Origin: UBA721 sp002705165
Lineage (GTDB): Bacteria; Planctomycetota; Planctomycetia; Pirellulales; Pirellulaceae
Assembly (NCBI GenBank): GCA_045565995.1
Contig: JBJLEF010000001.1
Span: forward strand, 682,001 to 746,000
DNA length: 64,000 bases
Direction of reading: 5' to 3'
Positions 11,301 through 20,052 of this stretch are shown in pieces. The translations under genes were made by a program, and so were the position numbers. The stretch's first letter is position 1; every line of letters begins with the position of its first letter. The notes under the pieces were generated by a model. That model saw nothing but the letters and a program-made list of their open reading frames with translations, was not told where the DNA came from and did no database searches.

Positions 11301-11885
11301 ACCTTCCAGTGCCATCCGCTGAATCTCAATTCCATTATTCATCACTTCGATAAAGTAACGATCCCCAAAGAGTGATTCAAACCACTTAGATGCTTCAATT
11401 GCCTTATCTAAATTCGGAATATCCCCGTAGCCTTTAAGAATCGCCTGATTAAATTCACTCGAAACACATCCACTTAAACAGACAATCCCTTCGCTATGAT
11501 CTTCAAGCAGCTGTTTATCAATTCTTGGTTTGTAATAAAAGCCTTCGAGGTACGCATGCGATGCCATCTTTACCAGATTCTTAAACCCGGTACGATTTTG
11601 AGCCAGTAAAGTAAGGTGATAATTCGACTCACGCATCGAGCCCGACTTCTCAAAACGGCTACTCGGAGCAATATAGGCTTCATAGCCGATGATGGGGTTG
11701 ATGTCGTTCTTCCTGCACTCTTTGTAAAACTGCAGGGCACCGTGTAGATTCCCGTGGTCCGTAATGGCTAAAGCATTAAAACCATGGTCTTTTGCTCGGC
11801 CTACAAGCTTCGGGATACTCGAAGCACCGTCAAGCAAGCTATAGTGCGTGTGGCAGTGTAGATGAGTAAACGGCCGAGTGCTCAT
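8328..11885 (-). CDS. dnaE: DNA polymerase III subunit alpha
   Basis: This is the replicative polymerase catalytic subunit, 1185 residues, a normal length for DnaE1. The N-terminal PHP domain opens with HLHCHTHYSLLDGA. The palm carries ARGSGVGA and the catalytic PDIDIDF near residue 414. The thumb, fingers and helix-hairpin-helix region follow, and a C-terminal OB-fold segment (GQVILGGMISSVKE) is present. It has ATG at 11885 with an AGGA six bases upstream. It stands alone: convergent with the decarboxylase on one side and 205 bp from the FHA gene on the other. Confidence 0.97.
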   Translation of the reverse strand: MSTRPFTHLHCHTHYSLLDGASSIPKLVGRAKDHGFNALAITDHGNLHGALQFYKECRKNDINPIIGYEAYIAPSSRFEKSGSMRESNYHLTLLAQNRTGFKNLVKMASHAYLEGFYYKPRIDKQLLEDHSEGIVCLSGCVSSEFNQAILKGYGDIPNLDKAIEASKWFESLFGDRYFIEVMNNGIEIQRMALEGAVAVAKKLGTPVVATSDCHYVDAEDAEAQDVMLCINTGRFRTDTSRMKMDGNEYYLKSAEEMYEAFPGMEDAVSRTQEIADAVDIDLELGKRYFPSFKLPPERSSPEYLRELCEEGLRARYEGDSEMVSQDGVLAEIVQKRLDRELSVIEKLGFDDYFLICWDFVVVARDRGIPATARGSGVGAIVCFALYLSHVCPLKYDLLFERFLDENRLEAPDIDIDFCKDRRGEVIQYVKDEYGEANVAQIGTFGTLACKAAIKDVGRTLGIPLHRVNQITAMVPEELKITISAALQKSAEMKMVYESDPEIREMLDLAQRIEGLARNVGTHAAAVVIADEPLTEYVPLCRVTGKEDVITQWSMNDVEDAGLLKMDFLGLKNLTILRIAVDLIEQTTGKRVDPLKFPLDDQATFALLCRGETKGVFQLESGGIRDLLQRMKPDHFLDIVATNALYRPGPLEGGMVDDYIAVKHGQKEAQYAHPVLKEILEETNGVMVYQEQVMRILNRLGGIELASAYTCIKAISKKKESIIQSNRDDFFRGAVEKGLPQREAENFWNMIVKFAGYGFNKSHSTAYALIAYQTAYLKAHYSIEYMAALLTGDIPGRNFMRKDSLIEHIEDCERMEIELVPPGVNTSGVEFTVGDGKIYFGMSAVKGCGGAAAEALVRAREAEGPFKDIFELCERVETSVCNRSSLENLIKAGAMDGFGANRRQLMEVLERAIQAGQAMQADNRSGQQNLFGAFEESEDQSEVSPTADLPQIAESPEREKLMMEKEVLGYYLTAHPLDEHMVKLKQFTSHTTTKLIDIPDRGQVILGGMISSVKEAHTRNPKPGQPSKYANFDLEDVDGSVRCIMWPRQYAEFGHLIVPDDIVIVKGVVDRRGGGDECNIIINELVPLSQIEDRYTTGMIVRIQESTHGLQMIPKLREVTRAYPGRRKLQLLIELSDGTAVTLDSQSQGVEINNELRNRIDDLLGGGHIQMITSPPKVQNRPSYAR

Positions 11886-12090
11886 GGGCGTCCTATCCCT
11901 ATCGTTGCGAGTCTAAAAAGAAACCAATCCGGTCGTATTTAATTCTAAAAAAGAAAACGTGGAAGAACAATTGACCACCGTGATAAATATAAACAGCGTC
12001 TTGACTGACGCATAAAGTTCGAGCCGGTTTGCCGAATGTCAACTTAGGAAAGATGATTCGCCGATCCGGCACTTAGCCAGCTATTAAACA

Positions 12091-12777
12091 CTACTCTTCC
12101 GGTTCGCCAATCCGACGTATATATTCTGACACTCGAGATTGCAAATCCAGTAAGCTTTGCCACTTCCGAAAGCTCAAGCCCATGGTATCAGTGTCTATTT
12201 TAGTGGCGGAGTTCATCAAAGATCGTAAGCGAGCGTGTACAAACTCCATCACTTCAGCCAATTGGGCTGCTTGCCCTGGCGATAAGCGACTGGGCATCTC
12301 TGGTGGATCCAGCACGTGCAAAGCGGCCTGAATCTCTCGGTCATCGTCATAATTCAGTTCAAAGCCGAGATCAGCACGTGACGACAGCGATTCCTCTGGA
12401 TTACTTCCGGATTCAGAACCGGTATCACCAGTCCGTTGCTGCTGCAAGCGATCGGCAATCTGATCCCGAGAGCCAAATAGCAGGACACTACGCCCAACGG
12501 AAACCAGGTCGCCATAGCGAAGAATCCTAATCTGCACTTCTTCTCCATTGACCTTTGTTCCGTTCGTACTTTCCAGATCTGTAAGGACGACCTGTTCATG
12601 ATCAAGCTGTAGTTTGGCATGAAAACGACTAATGCGTTCGTCGTTCAACTGAATCTCATTACCTTCTTCACGACCAATGGTAATCGGCAATTCGAGGTCG
12701 TTATAAATACGCCCCCGGTCGGCACCATCAAGCACGCGCAACGTGATCGAATCGCGAATGGGATGAGATTGAGTCAA
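12091..12777 (-). CDS. FHA-domain protein
   Basis: The protein is 228 residues long. Residues about 25-105 form a forkhead-associated domain, a phosphothreonine-binding module, with GRE, the RISRFHAKL segment and TDLESTNGTKVNG, all standard FHA landmarks. The C-terminal half is low-complexity then helical, with no recognised enzyme domain, so this is probably an adaptor in Ser/Thr kinase signalling. The only in-frame start before the domain is TTG at 12777, because a TAA lies shortly upstream. A weak purine stretch precedes it. It lies upstream (5') of dnaE on the same strand but is separated from it by 205 bp. Confidence 0.85.
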   Translation of the reverse strand: MTQSHPIRDSITLRVLDGADRGRIYNDLELPITIGREEGNEIQLNDERISRFHAKLQLDHEQVVLTDLESTNGTKVNGEEVQIRILRYGDLVSVGRSVLLFGSRDQIADRLQQQRTGDTGSESGSNPEESLSSRADLGFELNYDDDREIQAALHVLDPPEMPSRLSPGQAAQLAEVMEFVHARLRSLMNSATKIDTDTMGLSFRKWQSLLDLQSRVSEYIRRIGEPEE

Positions 12778-12896
12778 TATTTTACTCTCGGGAGAAGTTT
12801 AGATATCACCAATCGTATACCTGAATTTAGCTTTTGGGAATCTAAAAAAAAGAACGTCTGAAACAACCTGAATAAATCCGCGTTTTACCAAGCGCA

Positions 12897-12923
12897 TGAA
12901 AAACGGAACCGCTAAGGCTCCGT
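12897..12923 (-). terminator. Rho-independent terminator behind ilvC
   Basis: Read on the minus strand, ACGGAGCC pairs with GGTTCCGT across a five-base loop, with one G-U pair, and is followed by a run of T. It sits 25 bp past the ilvC stop and should end the ilvN-ilvC transcript. Confidence 0.8.
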
Positions 12924-12947
12924 CTTCCACAATGTAAAGAATGTAGA

Positions 12948-13952
12948 TTAATACTCTTTCGCATCAATCCAAGTCATCAGTTTACGGAGGCGACGACCGA
13001 CCAACTCCAATTCGTGATCTTTGTCGAGTCGGCGGCGACTCTTGAAGTTAGCTGCTCCACCTTTGTTCTCCAGAATCCAGTTCCTAGCGAAGACACCTTC
13101 CTGGATTTCTTTTAATACCTGTCGCATTACCTGACGAGTATCTTCCGTGATAATACGAGGACCGGTCATGTAATCACCGTACTCAGCAGTATTTGAAACA
13201 CTATATCGCATGTAGCTAATACCACCTTCATAGAACAGGTCAACGATCAACTTCAGTTCGTGAAGACATTCGAAGTAAGCCATCTCCGGCTGATAACCGG
13301 CTTCTACTAAGGTTTCGAAAGCCATCTTTACCAATTCGCTAACGCCACCACAAAGCACAACCTGTTCACCGAACAAGTCCGTTTCGGTTTCTTCCGCGAA
13401 GGAAGTCTGAATCACTCCACCGCGAGTACCACCGATCCCTTTTGCATAAGCCAAACCAAGAGCCTTCGTTTCTTCACTGGCACCATCACTCAATGCAATC
13501 AGACTGGGGACCCCACCACCTTTTTCATATTCTGCACGAACCAGATGGCCAGGGCCTTTCGGGGCAACCAATAGAGCATCAACACCGGCTGGTGGAGCTA
13601 CCTGCCCAAAATGGATGTTGAAACCATGGGAGCACATTAGGATGTTACCTTCGCTCAGGTTGTCACGAATCTGTTCACGATAGATGTCACCCTGAACTTC
13701 ATCCGGAAGGAGTACATTCACAAGGTCACCCTGCTGAGTTGCTTCAGCAATTGAGACTGGTTCGAAACCGTGGCTTACTGCCAGGTCATAGTTTGGACTT
13801 CCAGGTCGCTGACCAATAATCACGTTACATCCGCTATCACGGAGGTTCTGTGCCTGAGCGTGTCCCTGCGAACCATAACCGAGAATGGCGATTGTCTTAT
13901 CTTTCAGAAGAGAAAGATCAGCATCGTTGTCGTAATAAATCTGGGCTGCCAT
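12948..13952 (-). CDS. ilvC: Ketol-acid reductoisomerase
   Basis: IlvC catalyses the NADPH-dependent isomerisation and reduction of acetolactate or acetohydroxybutyrate in valine, leucine and isoleucine synthesis. At 334 residues it matches the short class I form. The N-terminal Rossmann motif is GYGSQGHAQAQNLRDSG, and the C-terminal knotted domain carries the acidic metal site (LKLIVDLFYEGG). ATG 13952 has an AAGAAGG upstream. It lies 100 bp after ilvN on the same strand and is followed by a clear terminator. The large acetolactate synthase subunit is not in this neighbourhood. Confidence 0.97.
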   Translation of the reverse strand: MAAQIYYDNDADLSLLKDKTIAILGYGSQGHAQAQNLRDSGCNVIIGQRPGSPNYDLAVSHGFEPVSIAEATQQGDLVNVLLPDEVQGDIYREQIRDNLSEGNILMCSHGFNIHFGQVAPPAGVDALLVAPKGPGHLVRAEYEKGGGVPSLIALSDGASEETKALGLAYAKGIGGTRGGVIQTSFAEETETDLFGEQVVLCGGVSELVKMAFETLVEAGYQPEMAYFECLHELKLIVDLFYEGGISYMRYSVSNTAEYGDYMTGPRIITEDTRQVMRQVLKEIQEGVFARNWILENKGGAANFKSRRRLDKDHELELVGRRLRKLMTWIDAKEY

Positions 13953-14052
13953 TGAAAGTTACCTTCTTTCACTTACATATAAATTTGGGGTCTTGTTTTA
14001 TTCACCTGAGGCCTCGCGAGTTATCAATTCTCACTGTCGGGGCAGACTCAAG

Positions 14053-14562
14053 TCACTCTTCGTCGTTTTCACTTAAAGCCAGCGAGTCGCTGCGAATCAG
14101 TGCAATTCGTCCTGTACGCGACAACGCCGTAATACCAAAGGGGCGGACACGTTCAATAAATGCTTCCAACTTCGATTCACGACCGGAAATCTCAATCATC
14201 ATCTCTGTATGACCAACATCTACGATCTTGCCACGAAAGATATCCACCAATTCACGAATCTCAGATCGCTGACTACCTGCCTCAGCCTTCACTTTAATGA
14301 TCATCAAATCACGCTCAACATGCTGGTGAGCACTGATATCCGTCACCTGAACAACGGTCACGATCTTTTCAAGCTGTTTGGCAACCTGTTCGAGCACACT
14401 GTCACCACCCACGACCACAAATGTCATTCGTGAGAGTGTCGAATCTTCAGTCGCACCCACTGCAAGTGAGTCAATATTAAATCCACGGGACGCCAGCATA
14501 CCCGAGACGTGCGCAAGCACTCCGGGAACGTTTTGAACCAAGGCTGAGATAACGTGACGCAT
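14053..14562 (-). CDS. ilvN: Acetolactate synthase small (regulatory) subunit
   Basis: This 169-residue subunit binds valine and gives feedback control to acetolactate synthase. The N-terminal ACT domain begins with HVISALVQNVPGVLAHVSGM and continues with the GFNIDSLAVG segment typical of IlvN/IlvH. The C-terminal half is the second ACT-like domain. The start is ATG 14562, with no obvious Shine-Dalgarno. It is the first gene of an ilvN-ilvC unit. The catalytic subunit must be encoded elsewhere, which is common in this phylum. Confidence 0.95.
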   Translation of the reverse strand: MRHVISALVQNVPGVLAHVSGMLASRGFNIDSLAVGATEDSTLSRMTFVVVGGDSVLEQVAKQLEKIVTVVQVTDISAHQHVERDLMIIKVKAEAGSQRSEIRELVDIFRGKIVDVGHTEMMIEISGRESKLEAFIERVRPFGITALSRTGRIALIRSDSLALSENDEE

Positions 14563-15170
14563 AGTTAAATTCGCTATTACTTGACAGCTTCAATAAACGG
14601 GTAAACATGCATCCTAGACTGACTTATTCACCTCGACAAGTGGGAGAATGAACCCCAGCAAGGGCAGAAAATGCTAGTGGCTAACGAATTGGATAAGGCG
14701 ATGGTAATGCATAGCGAAAGTAAGGGTTGGATCGCCTGAATCTCTGATCCCTGCATCGCCTTATTCAGACTCAAACATCTGCTTTATCAGGATTCACATT
14801 AAATCGTTTAGCATTGGCTTTAATCAAAACAATCGTCCCCGGGGATAGCGTTGGTCAATGCTGGATATTTTACCTGTGGAGCAAGTCGCTAATTAACGCG
14901 GATGTAAGGTATCAGTAAAGATTAAGAGTTGCAGCCGCATTCACGCTCGTCGTCATGCATTTACTTTTTGATCATTCTCCCTCCATATGATCTTCTCAAC
15001 GACTCAGCATGTCATGTTCATGGATGTCGAACTTGCGAATGAAATACAAAACCGTTGAAAGATAACATTCCCCTCGCCATTTTTCCGGGAAGCGGTAGGG
15101 GATCTCTAATCCCAACGGATTGCCCGTACGCCTTTTTACTGAATCACTCGTTACTTGTTGCGAGTGCACG
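14563..15170. other. Gene-poor gap upstream of ilvN
   Basis: This 608-bp stretch has no supportable gene. It holds an 11-bp inverted repeat (ATAAGGCGATG at 14693-14703, CATCGCCTTAT at 14754-14764) with a smaller GGATC/GATCC pair inside. It also holds an imperfect direct repeat of 18 bp at 15149-15166 and 15169-15186, whose second copy overlaps the end of the next gene. Because ilvN reads leftward from 14562, its promoter and leader should lie here. Confidence 0.5.
14693..14764. repeat. 11-bp perfect inverted repeat, 50-nt spacer
   Basis: ATAAGGCGATG and CATCGCCTTAT are exact complements, and the spacer contains a second pair, GGATC with GATCC. It lies about 130 bp upstream of ilvN and could be a leader RNA stem or a protein-binding palindrome. 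Confidence 0.6.
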
Positions 15171-18077
15171 TTACCTGCTACGAGTGAAGACGGGCAGGAT
15201 TTTCTGAGGCACCGCACTCAGCATTTTCCCCATGCCTTGGTGGTGTGCCGTCACAACGATGATCAACTCCAGTTCTGGCAATATCAGTATGAATTGCCCG
15301 CCGGCACCACGACCCGATTGACAATCGTACGTGCGATCTCCAACCCGCATGTCATGCCGCCACCAAAAATAACCATAGGATGTTCCCTGAGGGTTAGTGT
15401 GAATACGATCCGTTGCCTGTTGAACAAAGTCGGCTGGAATCAGTTGTTGACCATTCCACTTACCAGCGTTACTCACCAACATGCCCCACTTGAGCATGTC
15501 ACGGGAACGCATGCTGCTTCCGGCAGCTGACTTAGGGAGTCCACTGACGTCATCTTGCCAAGCAAAGTTGGTAATTCCAAGTTTCTCAAGCAGTTCTGTT
15601 TCGATGAATTTTCTGGCGGAACCTGGCACGACAGCTTCCAGCACCTGCATCGCCATCGAAGGATCAGAGCCTTGGTATTGGAAGCTCTTTTTGGTCGTAG
15701 GTATGGGGTCGCTGTATTGCAAGTAAGCTTGGATTTGCCCCTGGCCCGACAACAAATCGTTTTCTTTTCTAAGCTCATTCACCTTAGCCCGATCAATCCG
15801 TATCCCGGATTTCATATTCAGGGCCTCGGCAAGGGTAATCTCATCAGCTCCGGAAACGAGTTTAGATCGATCAATATTCTTCAAAAAATCAACCACTGGA
15901 CGATCCAAGTCCTCCATACTCAGGTGATTTAACTGAATCGCTCGACCGATCGCCATCGCTGTGTAAGATTTGGTGATCGACATTTGGTAATGAGGGTAGT
16001 TGATTCGACCCCGGCGGTAGTAAGACTCGAAAAGCAGTTTGTGATTCTGATACAACAGCAGGCTATCAATCTCTCCGTGATCACCAGCAGCAATCTCCTC
16101 TGCGAAGGCGAGAAGGGTGTTCGAGAGTTCGCTGTCTTGACCTAAACTGCCAACCGCGATTCCGTCCATTCGATCTTGCGGAGAAATGTTGAAAAACGGC
16201 TTTATTAAATAGGGAATATCTTTTTCCAACGCATAGGAAACATCCTCCGCATTGAGGTCTGTAATTTCAGGAGCCGTGCCTTCAGCAATCTCACGATTTT
16301 TTGATTCCCAACTCTCTGTTTCGCGATTTTCGATGTCACTATTTTTACGTGTAACTCCGATCGTGAGTGAGTCAATTTTTTGGATCATGTCGGGTCGAAC
16401 CCAGTCCGTTGGCTGGTAACCTTCCGGAACCTGAGGCTTGATAACTTCGATGACTTCATTTTCCGGATCAAATAGCGGCCAGGCATCTGTACGAAATGGT
16501 GAGGCCGGCAAGCCTTCGCGATTGTAGAGCAGGTTGCGTTTAGATGGGTTCATCGCCCATGCATAACGTACCGCCACTGGTGATTTGACTTGAGTGGACG
16601 AAACAATCACTTGGCTACCCTCGATGACAGCCTCTGCCCACTGCCATTGCCTATCGGCACCAGCAAGGGCAAAAGAGTTCAGTTTCGAATCCCCGGATTT
16701 GATCAGGTCATTGCCACTAACCAAACCGCTGCCGATGGAATCAAAGTCTAGGACAATTTGACTCCCGTTAATTGTTTGGTTTCGTAACCTTGGTCCAGAA
16801 CCTACCAAATTGATGTCATAAACATTTTCCAGGGCATACAATGCATGACGTATTCCGATCGGTCGTTTATTCTTTGGATGCAGGAGAACAGCGTCCCCCG
16901 TATCGATGGACACAACTAGCCCTACGTTGCCTATTTCCTTGTTGGCCAAACGCATCGCCTCACGGTTAACAATCCAGGGTGCTTCCAAGTCTTCAGTGGG
17001 CTTGTCTTGCGGCGCATGCCAACTGGGTAACTGAGTGAGGATAAACGGAAAGTCTGCGGCAACATTTCCACCCGACTGCTCGTGCCAGGAAGATCGGTAA
17101 TGGCTAATTAGCTTTTTGATTTGCTCGTAATAGTGTTCTGCCTGCGGAACATTCTTTGAATTCCTTTCACCCTGATACCAGATCGCACCTCGAATGCCAT
17201 AAGGCCGAATAGGATGAATCATGGCGTTGTAGATATGGCCCGGATATTGATGGCCCAGGTTGGCCGGCTTTGTCATCAAGGGTGGTTGTAGTTGTCTCCA
17301 CTGATTCTTCATCGTTTCACCTGCAGCAATCTTTTGCTCGTAGGTGATGTATTCCTGCTGCCACGTCTTCAACGCATCATCACGATCATAACGCCGTGAT
17401 ATTTTGTTTAACTGAGCTATGTGTTGCTCTGTGCGTTTTTCACCGGCTTGAATATCTGTGGGCATCCAGCCTTCAATAGGTGTTCCAGCGTAAGCCTGGA
17501 CGATGATTCCAACGGGAACCCCAAGAGCTTCCTGAAGCGTCTTGCCAAAGTAGTAGGAAACCGCTGAAGTCGTTGCAGCGGTGTCGGGTGTGCAGGAAAC
17601 CCATGTGGCGAGTAGATCACGTGATTCCTCGAGTGGTTCGTGCCAGTGCTCACGCGATGATTTGAAGATCCTCAGATCAGGTGCATTCGCACGTACCGCT
17701 TCGCGATCAGCGTCAAAGCAATTACCCAGTGCCCATCCCATGTTGGATTGACCGGCACATAACCAGACCTCACCAATCGCGATGTCCTTTAGTAAAATCG
17801 CATTGTTTCCACGGATGGTGATGGAATATCCAGTTCCATGCAAAGGTGTTTCCAGTGAGACTCGCCACTTACCTACTGCATTGGCTGTCGTCTCGGCAGT
17901 TTTACCCCAGCTCGCTTCAACGGAGACTTTTTCACCCGGCTCCGCAAAGCCCCACACGATATTTGAAGTCTTTTGCTGGAATACCATCCGATCACTGAAG
18001 AGACTTGGCAAACGTATATCTGCGTGTGCGATGTATTGGACACTAAGAAGCAATACGAATGTTGTGAGTGACTTCAT
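15171..18077 (-). CDS. Secreted sialate O-acetylesterase-like / beta-lactamase-like serine hydrolase fusion
   Basis: This 968-residue protein has a signal peptide (MKSLTTFVLLLSVQYIAHA). Residues about 20-520 are a SASA/sialate O-acetylesterase-type SGNH hydrolase: a sugar-binding-like N-terminus, the nucleophile in CAGQSNMGWAL near residue 112, and IWYQGERN. A linker of about 130 residues rich in Glu and Asn follows. Residues about 650-968 are a class C beta-lactamase / penicillin-binding fold with SITK (Ser 700, Lys 703), a tyrosine motif in FQYQGSDPS, and GRGAGGQ near the end. Both parts should act outside the cytoplasm, one on O-acetylated sugars, the other on a peptide or ester. The order of motifs supports one continuous reading frame. 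A second serine hydrolase lies 90 bp upstream (5') of it on the same strand. Confidence 0.88.
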   Translation of the reverse strand: MKSLTTFVLLLSVQYIAHADIRLPSLFSDRMVFQQKTSNIVWGFAEPGEKVSVEASWGKTAETTANAVGKWRVSLETPLHGTGYSITIRGNNAILLKDIAIGEVWLCAGQSNMGWALGNCFDADREAVRANAPDLRIFKSSREHWHEPLEESRDLLATWVSCTPDTAATTSAVSYYFGKTLQEALGVPVGIIVQAYAGTPIEGWMPTDIQAGEKRTEQHIAQLNKISRRYDRDDALKTWQQEYITYEQKIAAGETMKNQWRQLQPPLMTKPANLGHQYPGHIYNAMIHPIRPYGIRGAIWYQGERNSKNVPQAEHYYEQIKKLISHYRSSWHEQSGGNVAADFPFILTQLPSWHAPQDKPTEDLEAPWIVNREAMRLANKEIGNVGLVVSIDTGDAVLLHPKNKRPIGIRHALYALENVYDINLVGSGPRLRNQTINGSQIVLDFDSIGSGLVSGNDLIKSGDSKLNSFALAGADRQWQWAEAVIEGSQVIVSSTQVKSPVAVRYAWAMNPSKRNLLYNREGLPASPFRTDAWPLFDPENEVIEVIKPQVPEGYQPTDWVRPDMIQKIDSLTIGVTRKNSDIENRETESWESKNREIAEGTAPEITDLNAEDVSYALEKDIPYLIKPFFNISPQDRMDGIAVGSLGQDSELSNTLLAFAEEIAAGDHGEIDSLLLYQNHKLLFESYYRRGRINYPHYQMSITKSYTAMAIGRAIQLNHLSMEDLDRPVVDFLKNIDRSKLVSGADEITLAEALNMKSGIRIDRAKVNELRKENDLLSGQGQIQAYLQYSDPIPTTKKSFQYQGSDPSMAMQVLEAVVPGSARKFIETELLEKLGITNFAWQDDVSGLPKSAAGSSMRSRDMLKWGMLVSNAGKWNGQQLIPADFVQQATDRIHTNPQGTSYGYFWWRHDMRVGDRTYDCQSGRGAGGQFILILPELELIIVVTAHHQGMGKMLSAVPQKILPVFTRSR

Positions 18078-18167
18078 AGAAGATTTTCAACGATAAAAGA
18101 ACAACACGAATTTAATAATGTACCGACAGATCTTGTTTATCGTGTTTCAGTTTAACGACCCAAAATC

Positions 18168-19370
18168 TCACGGTTTCGAAATAGTTCCGACAAGGGAAGC
18201 AATTTTACCAGCAAGCCGATTCACACTACCATCACCATCAGGGTGTAGGCGATTGCTAAGAAAAATAAATACGCGGTCTCTTTCAGGATCAATCCACATC
18301 ACGGTACCGGTGAAACCGCCATGACCAAACGCCGTATCCGAAAATTGATCACCGCGATTGCTCGAGTAGGGTGAACGATGGTCCCAGCCATAGGTTCGCG
18401 TACCAATGATACGCGATTCACGTTGTACACTGCGGGGACGAGTCATCATTTTGAAGGTGGACCGAGGAAATGGTGAGGTCTCGTCACCTGCCGAAAGACG
18501 CAACATTTGCTGACCATATCTTGTCAGATCATCGGCCGTCGAAAACAGGCCTGCATGTCCAGCAACCCCCTGCAGTAGATGAGCGCGTGGATCGTGGACT
18601 TCACCTTTAAGCCACTTCCCGTCGCGCTGTTCTGTTGTCGCCGCTCGTTTTTTGAGTTCCACCGGCGGGTTGAAGGTTGTTTCTTTCATCGCAAGGGGCG
18701 CGAACACATGCTGTTGTGCATATTTGTCTAACGGTTGGTTGCTGATTCGCTCAACAAGCTTCCCCAAAACAATAAATCCGACATCCGTGTATGTGAACCT
18801 TGTTCCGCGATCAGTAACAGGCTTCAAGTCACAAATCTTCTTCCATGACGTTTCAACTCCATCGCGGTAATCACGAAGCGAATTATCTGGAATCAGGCCA
18901 CCCACGTGCAACAGAAGGTCTTCGACCGTGATCACGTCTTTGCCATGTTTACCGAATTCCGGCAGGAAATCAGAAACCTTTGACTGAGGAGAAAGCTGCC
19001 CTTCACCAATGAGTTTCATTATCGAGGTGGCAGTAGCAATTGGTTTGGTCAGAGATGCAAGGTCGAACACAGTATCGACCGTCATGCGTTCAGCAATCGG
19101 TTTTACCTGCCTTTGCCCAAAGGCGCGACGATAAAGTACTCGGTCACGGTCGGCAATAACCACCACCGCACCTGGCATTTCCCCGTCTTTGATACCTTGT
19201 TCAACAATCGACTCAATGGCATCAAAGTTTGTTTGGGTGGAAGATGCCTGAGGATCATCCGATGGCACCGGGCAAGCAACCAAAGATTCTCCATATGTAA
19301 GAAGATGGACCAGAGACATGCATAGAATCGCATGGAATTTTCGTGATCGACTCAGAAGCGGAAATAGCAT
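18168..19370 (-). CDS. Secreted beta-lactamase family serine hydrolase
   Basis: The protein is 400 residues from ATG 19370, opening with a hydrophobic signal segment (FHAILCMSLVHLLTYGESLVAC). It belongs to the class C beta-lactamase / esterase family (Pfam Beta-lactamase). The nucleophile motif is SLTK near residue 104, the second motif is YTD in FTYTDVGFIVLG, and the third is HGG in FGHGGFTGTVMW. An upstream TTG at 19418 is in frame but would bury the signal peptide and has no ribosome site. It reads into the esterase-hydrolase fusion gene 90 bp on, so the two may work on the same wall or polysaccharide substrate. True beta-lactamase activity is not implied. Confidence 0.88.
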   Translation of the reverse strand: MLFPLLSRSRKFHAILCMSLVHLLTYGESLVACPVPSDDPQASSTQTNFDAIESIVEQGIKDGEMPGAVVVIADRDRVLYRRAFGQRQVKPIAERMTVDTVFDLASLTKPIATATSIMKLIGEGQLSPQSKVSDFLPEFGKHGKDVITVEDLLLHVGGLIPDNSLRDYRDGVETSWKKICDLKPVTDRGTRFTYTDVGFIVLGKLVERISNQPLDKYAQQHVFAPLAMKETTFNPPVELKKRAATTEQRDGKWLKGEVHDPRAHLLQGVAGHAGLFSTADDLTRYGQQMLRLSAGDETSPFPRSTFKMMTRPRSVQRESRIIGTRTYGWDHRSPYSSNRGDQFSDTAFGHGGFTGTVMWIDPERDRVFIFLSNRLHPDGDGSVNRLAGKIASLVGTISKP

Positions 19371-19800
19371 GTTGGTTTTCTCACTGGTTAGTGATAAGAC
19401 GGTTCCCGTTGAAGACAAAATAAGAATGAATAGAAGAATAAACGATCACTATGGAAAAACAATCCCCGTTAACAGACCTCCATATCTAGGTCATACCCTC
19501 ACCAAGGCAAGAGAATTAGCCAGCCAGTAAGGTTATATTCTACGTGTGATGCGTATCGACGGCGAGCCTATATGTTTGGGACAACAGACTTCGTAGGAAA
19601 CCCCATCGACATCGTCACTGAGAACGGGATGATTGTCCCTTGGCAAGGTGGATGACTCCCATCAATGCCCAGAATGTGAAATTGGAATTCTTGAGCCTGT
19701 GGATGATGGACATCTTTGTTGCGATTGCTGTGGAACACTTTATAACGCCCCAGATTGAACGCTAACGCACTCTAAATGGCTGGCCGACTATAGAGGGGGG
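19371..19800. other. Gene-poor gap with a possible decayed small gene
   Basis: Between the serine hydrolase and the small membrane protein there is no firm gene. On the plus strand two short frames abut at 19572-19758, described separately. The rest shows no convincing coding sequence, RNA gene or repeat. Confidence 0.5.
19572..19758 (+). pseudogene. Possible frameshifted zinc-ribbon protein
   Basis: Two short plus-strand frames join here. ATG 19572 to TGA 19655 gives 27 residues (FGTTDFVGNPIDIVTENG...). A second frame opens after a TGA at 19630, has GTG at 19648 and stops at 19758. It encodes CPEC and CCDCCG separated by 13 residues, a plausible four-Cys zinc ribbon, and ends LYNAPD. Together they would make a protein of about 60 residues broken by one frameshift. 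Alternatively the second frame is an independent 36-residue protein started at GTG by coupling. I cannot assign a function, and chance remains possible. Confidence 0.35.
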
Positions 19801-20052
19801 TCATGCCAACTGCAGAAGTAACCAAAACGTTCCAATAGCGGTTATAAGTCCACTGCCCCACCAGATGTTGAATTTCAACGTATTCCAGAAATCTTCAAAG
19901 AATTCACCATCGAACCATGACAAGATATCTGGTTTGATCGTATACCAAAGGGCCTCTTTAAAACCTTCCCAATCGCCAAAGATGGGTTTGTATAGCACCA
20001 CCATGACACCAATACCAACTACCAATCCCAAGATGATTGCGACGAAGAACAT
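19801..20052 (-). CDS. Small membrane protein of unknown function
   Basis: This 83-residue protein has an N-terminal membrane segment (FFVAIILGLVVGIGVMVVLY), a middle rich in Trp and acidic residues, and a second hydrophobic stretch at the C-terminus (LITAIGTFWLLLQLA). ATG 20052 has AAGG seven bases upstream. The aromatic, non-repetitive composition and good start make it a likely real gene. I do not recognise a family. It lies alone between a gene-poor stretch and tRNA-Arg. Confidence 0.65.
   Translation of the reverse strand: MFFVAIILGLVVGIGVMVVLYKPIFGDWEGFKEALWYTIKPDILSWFDGEFFEDFWNTLKFNIWWGSGLITAIGTFWLLLQLA

Noticed and set aside
14996..15217. Minus-strand frame of 73 residues at the end of the hydrolase fusion
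   Set aside because: It overlaps the fusion gene and has no ribosome site or recognisable family. It may be chance.
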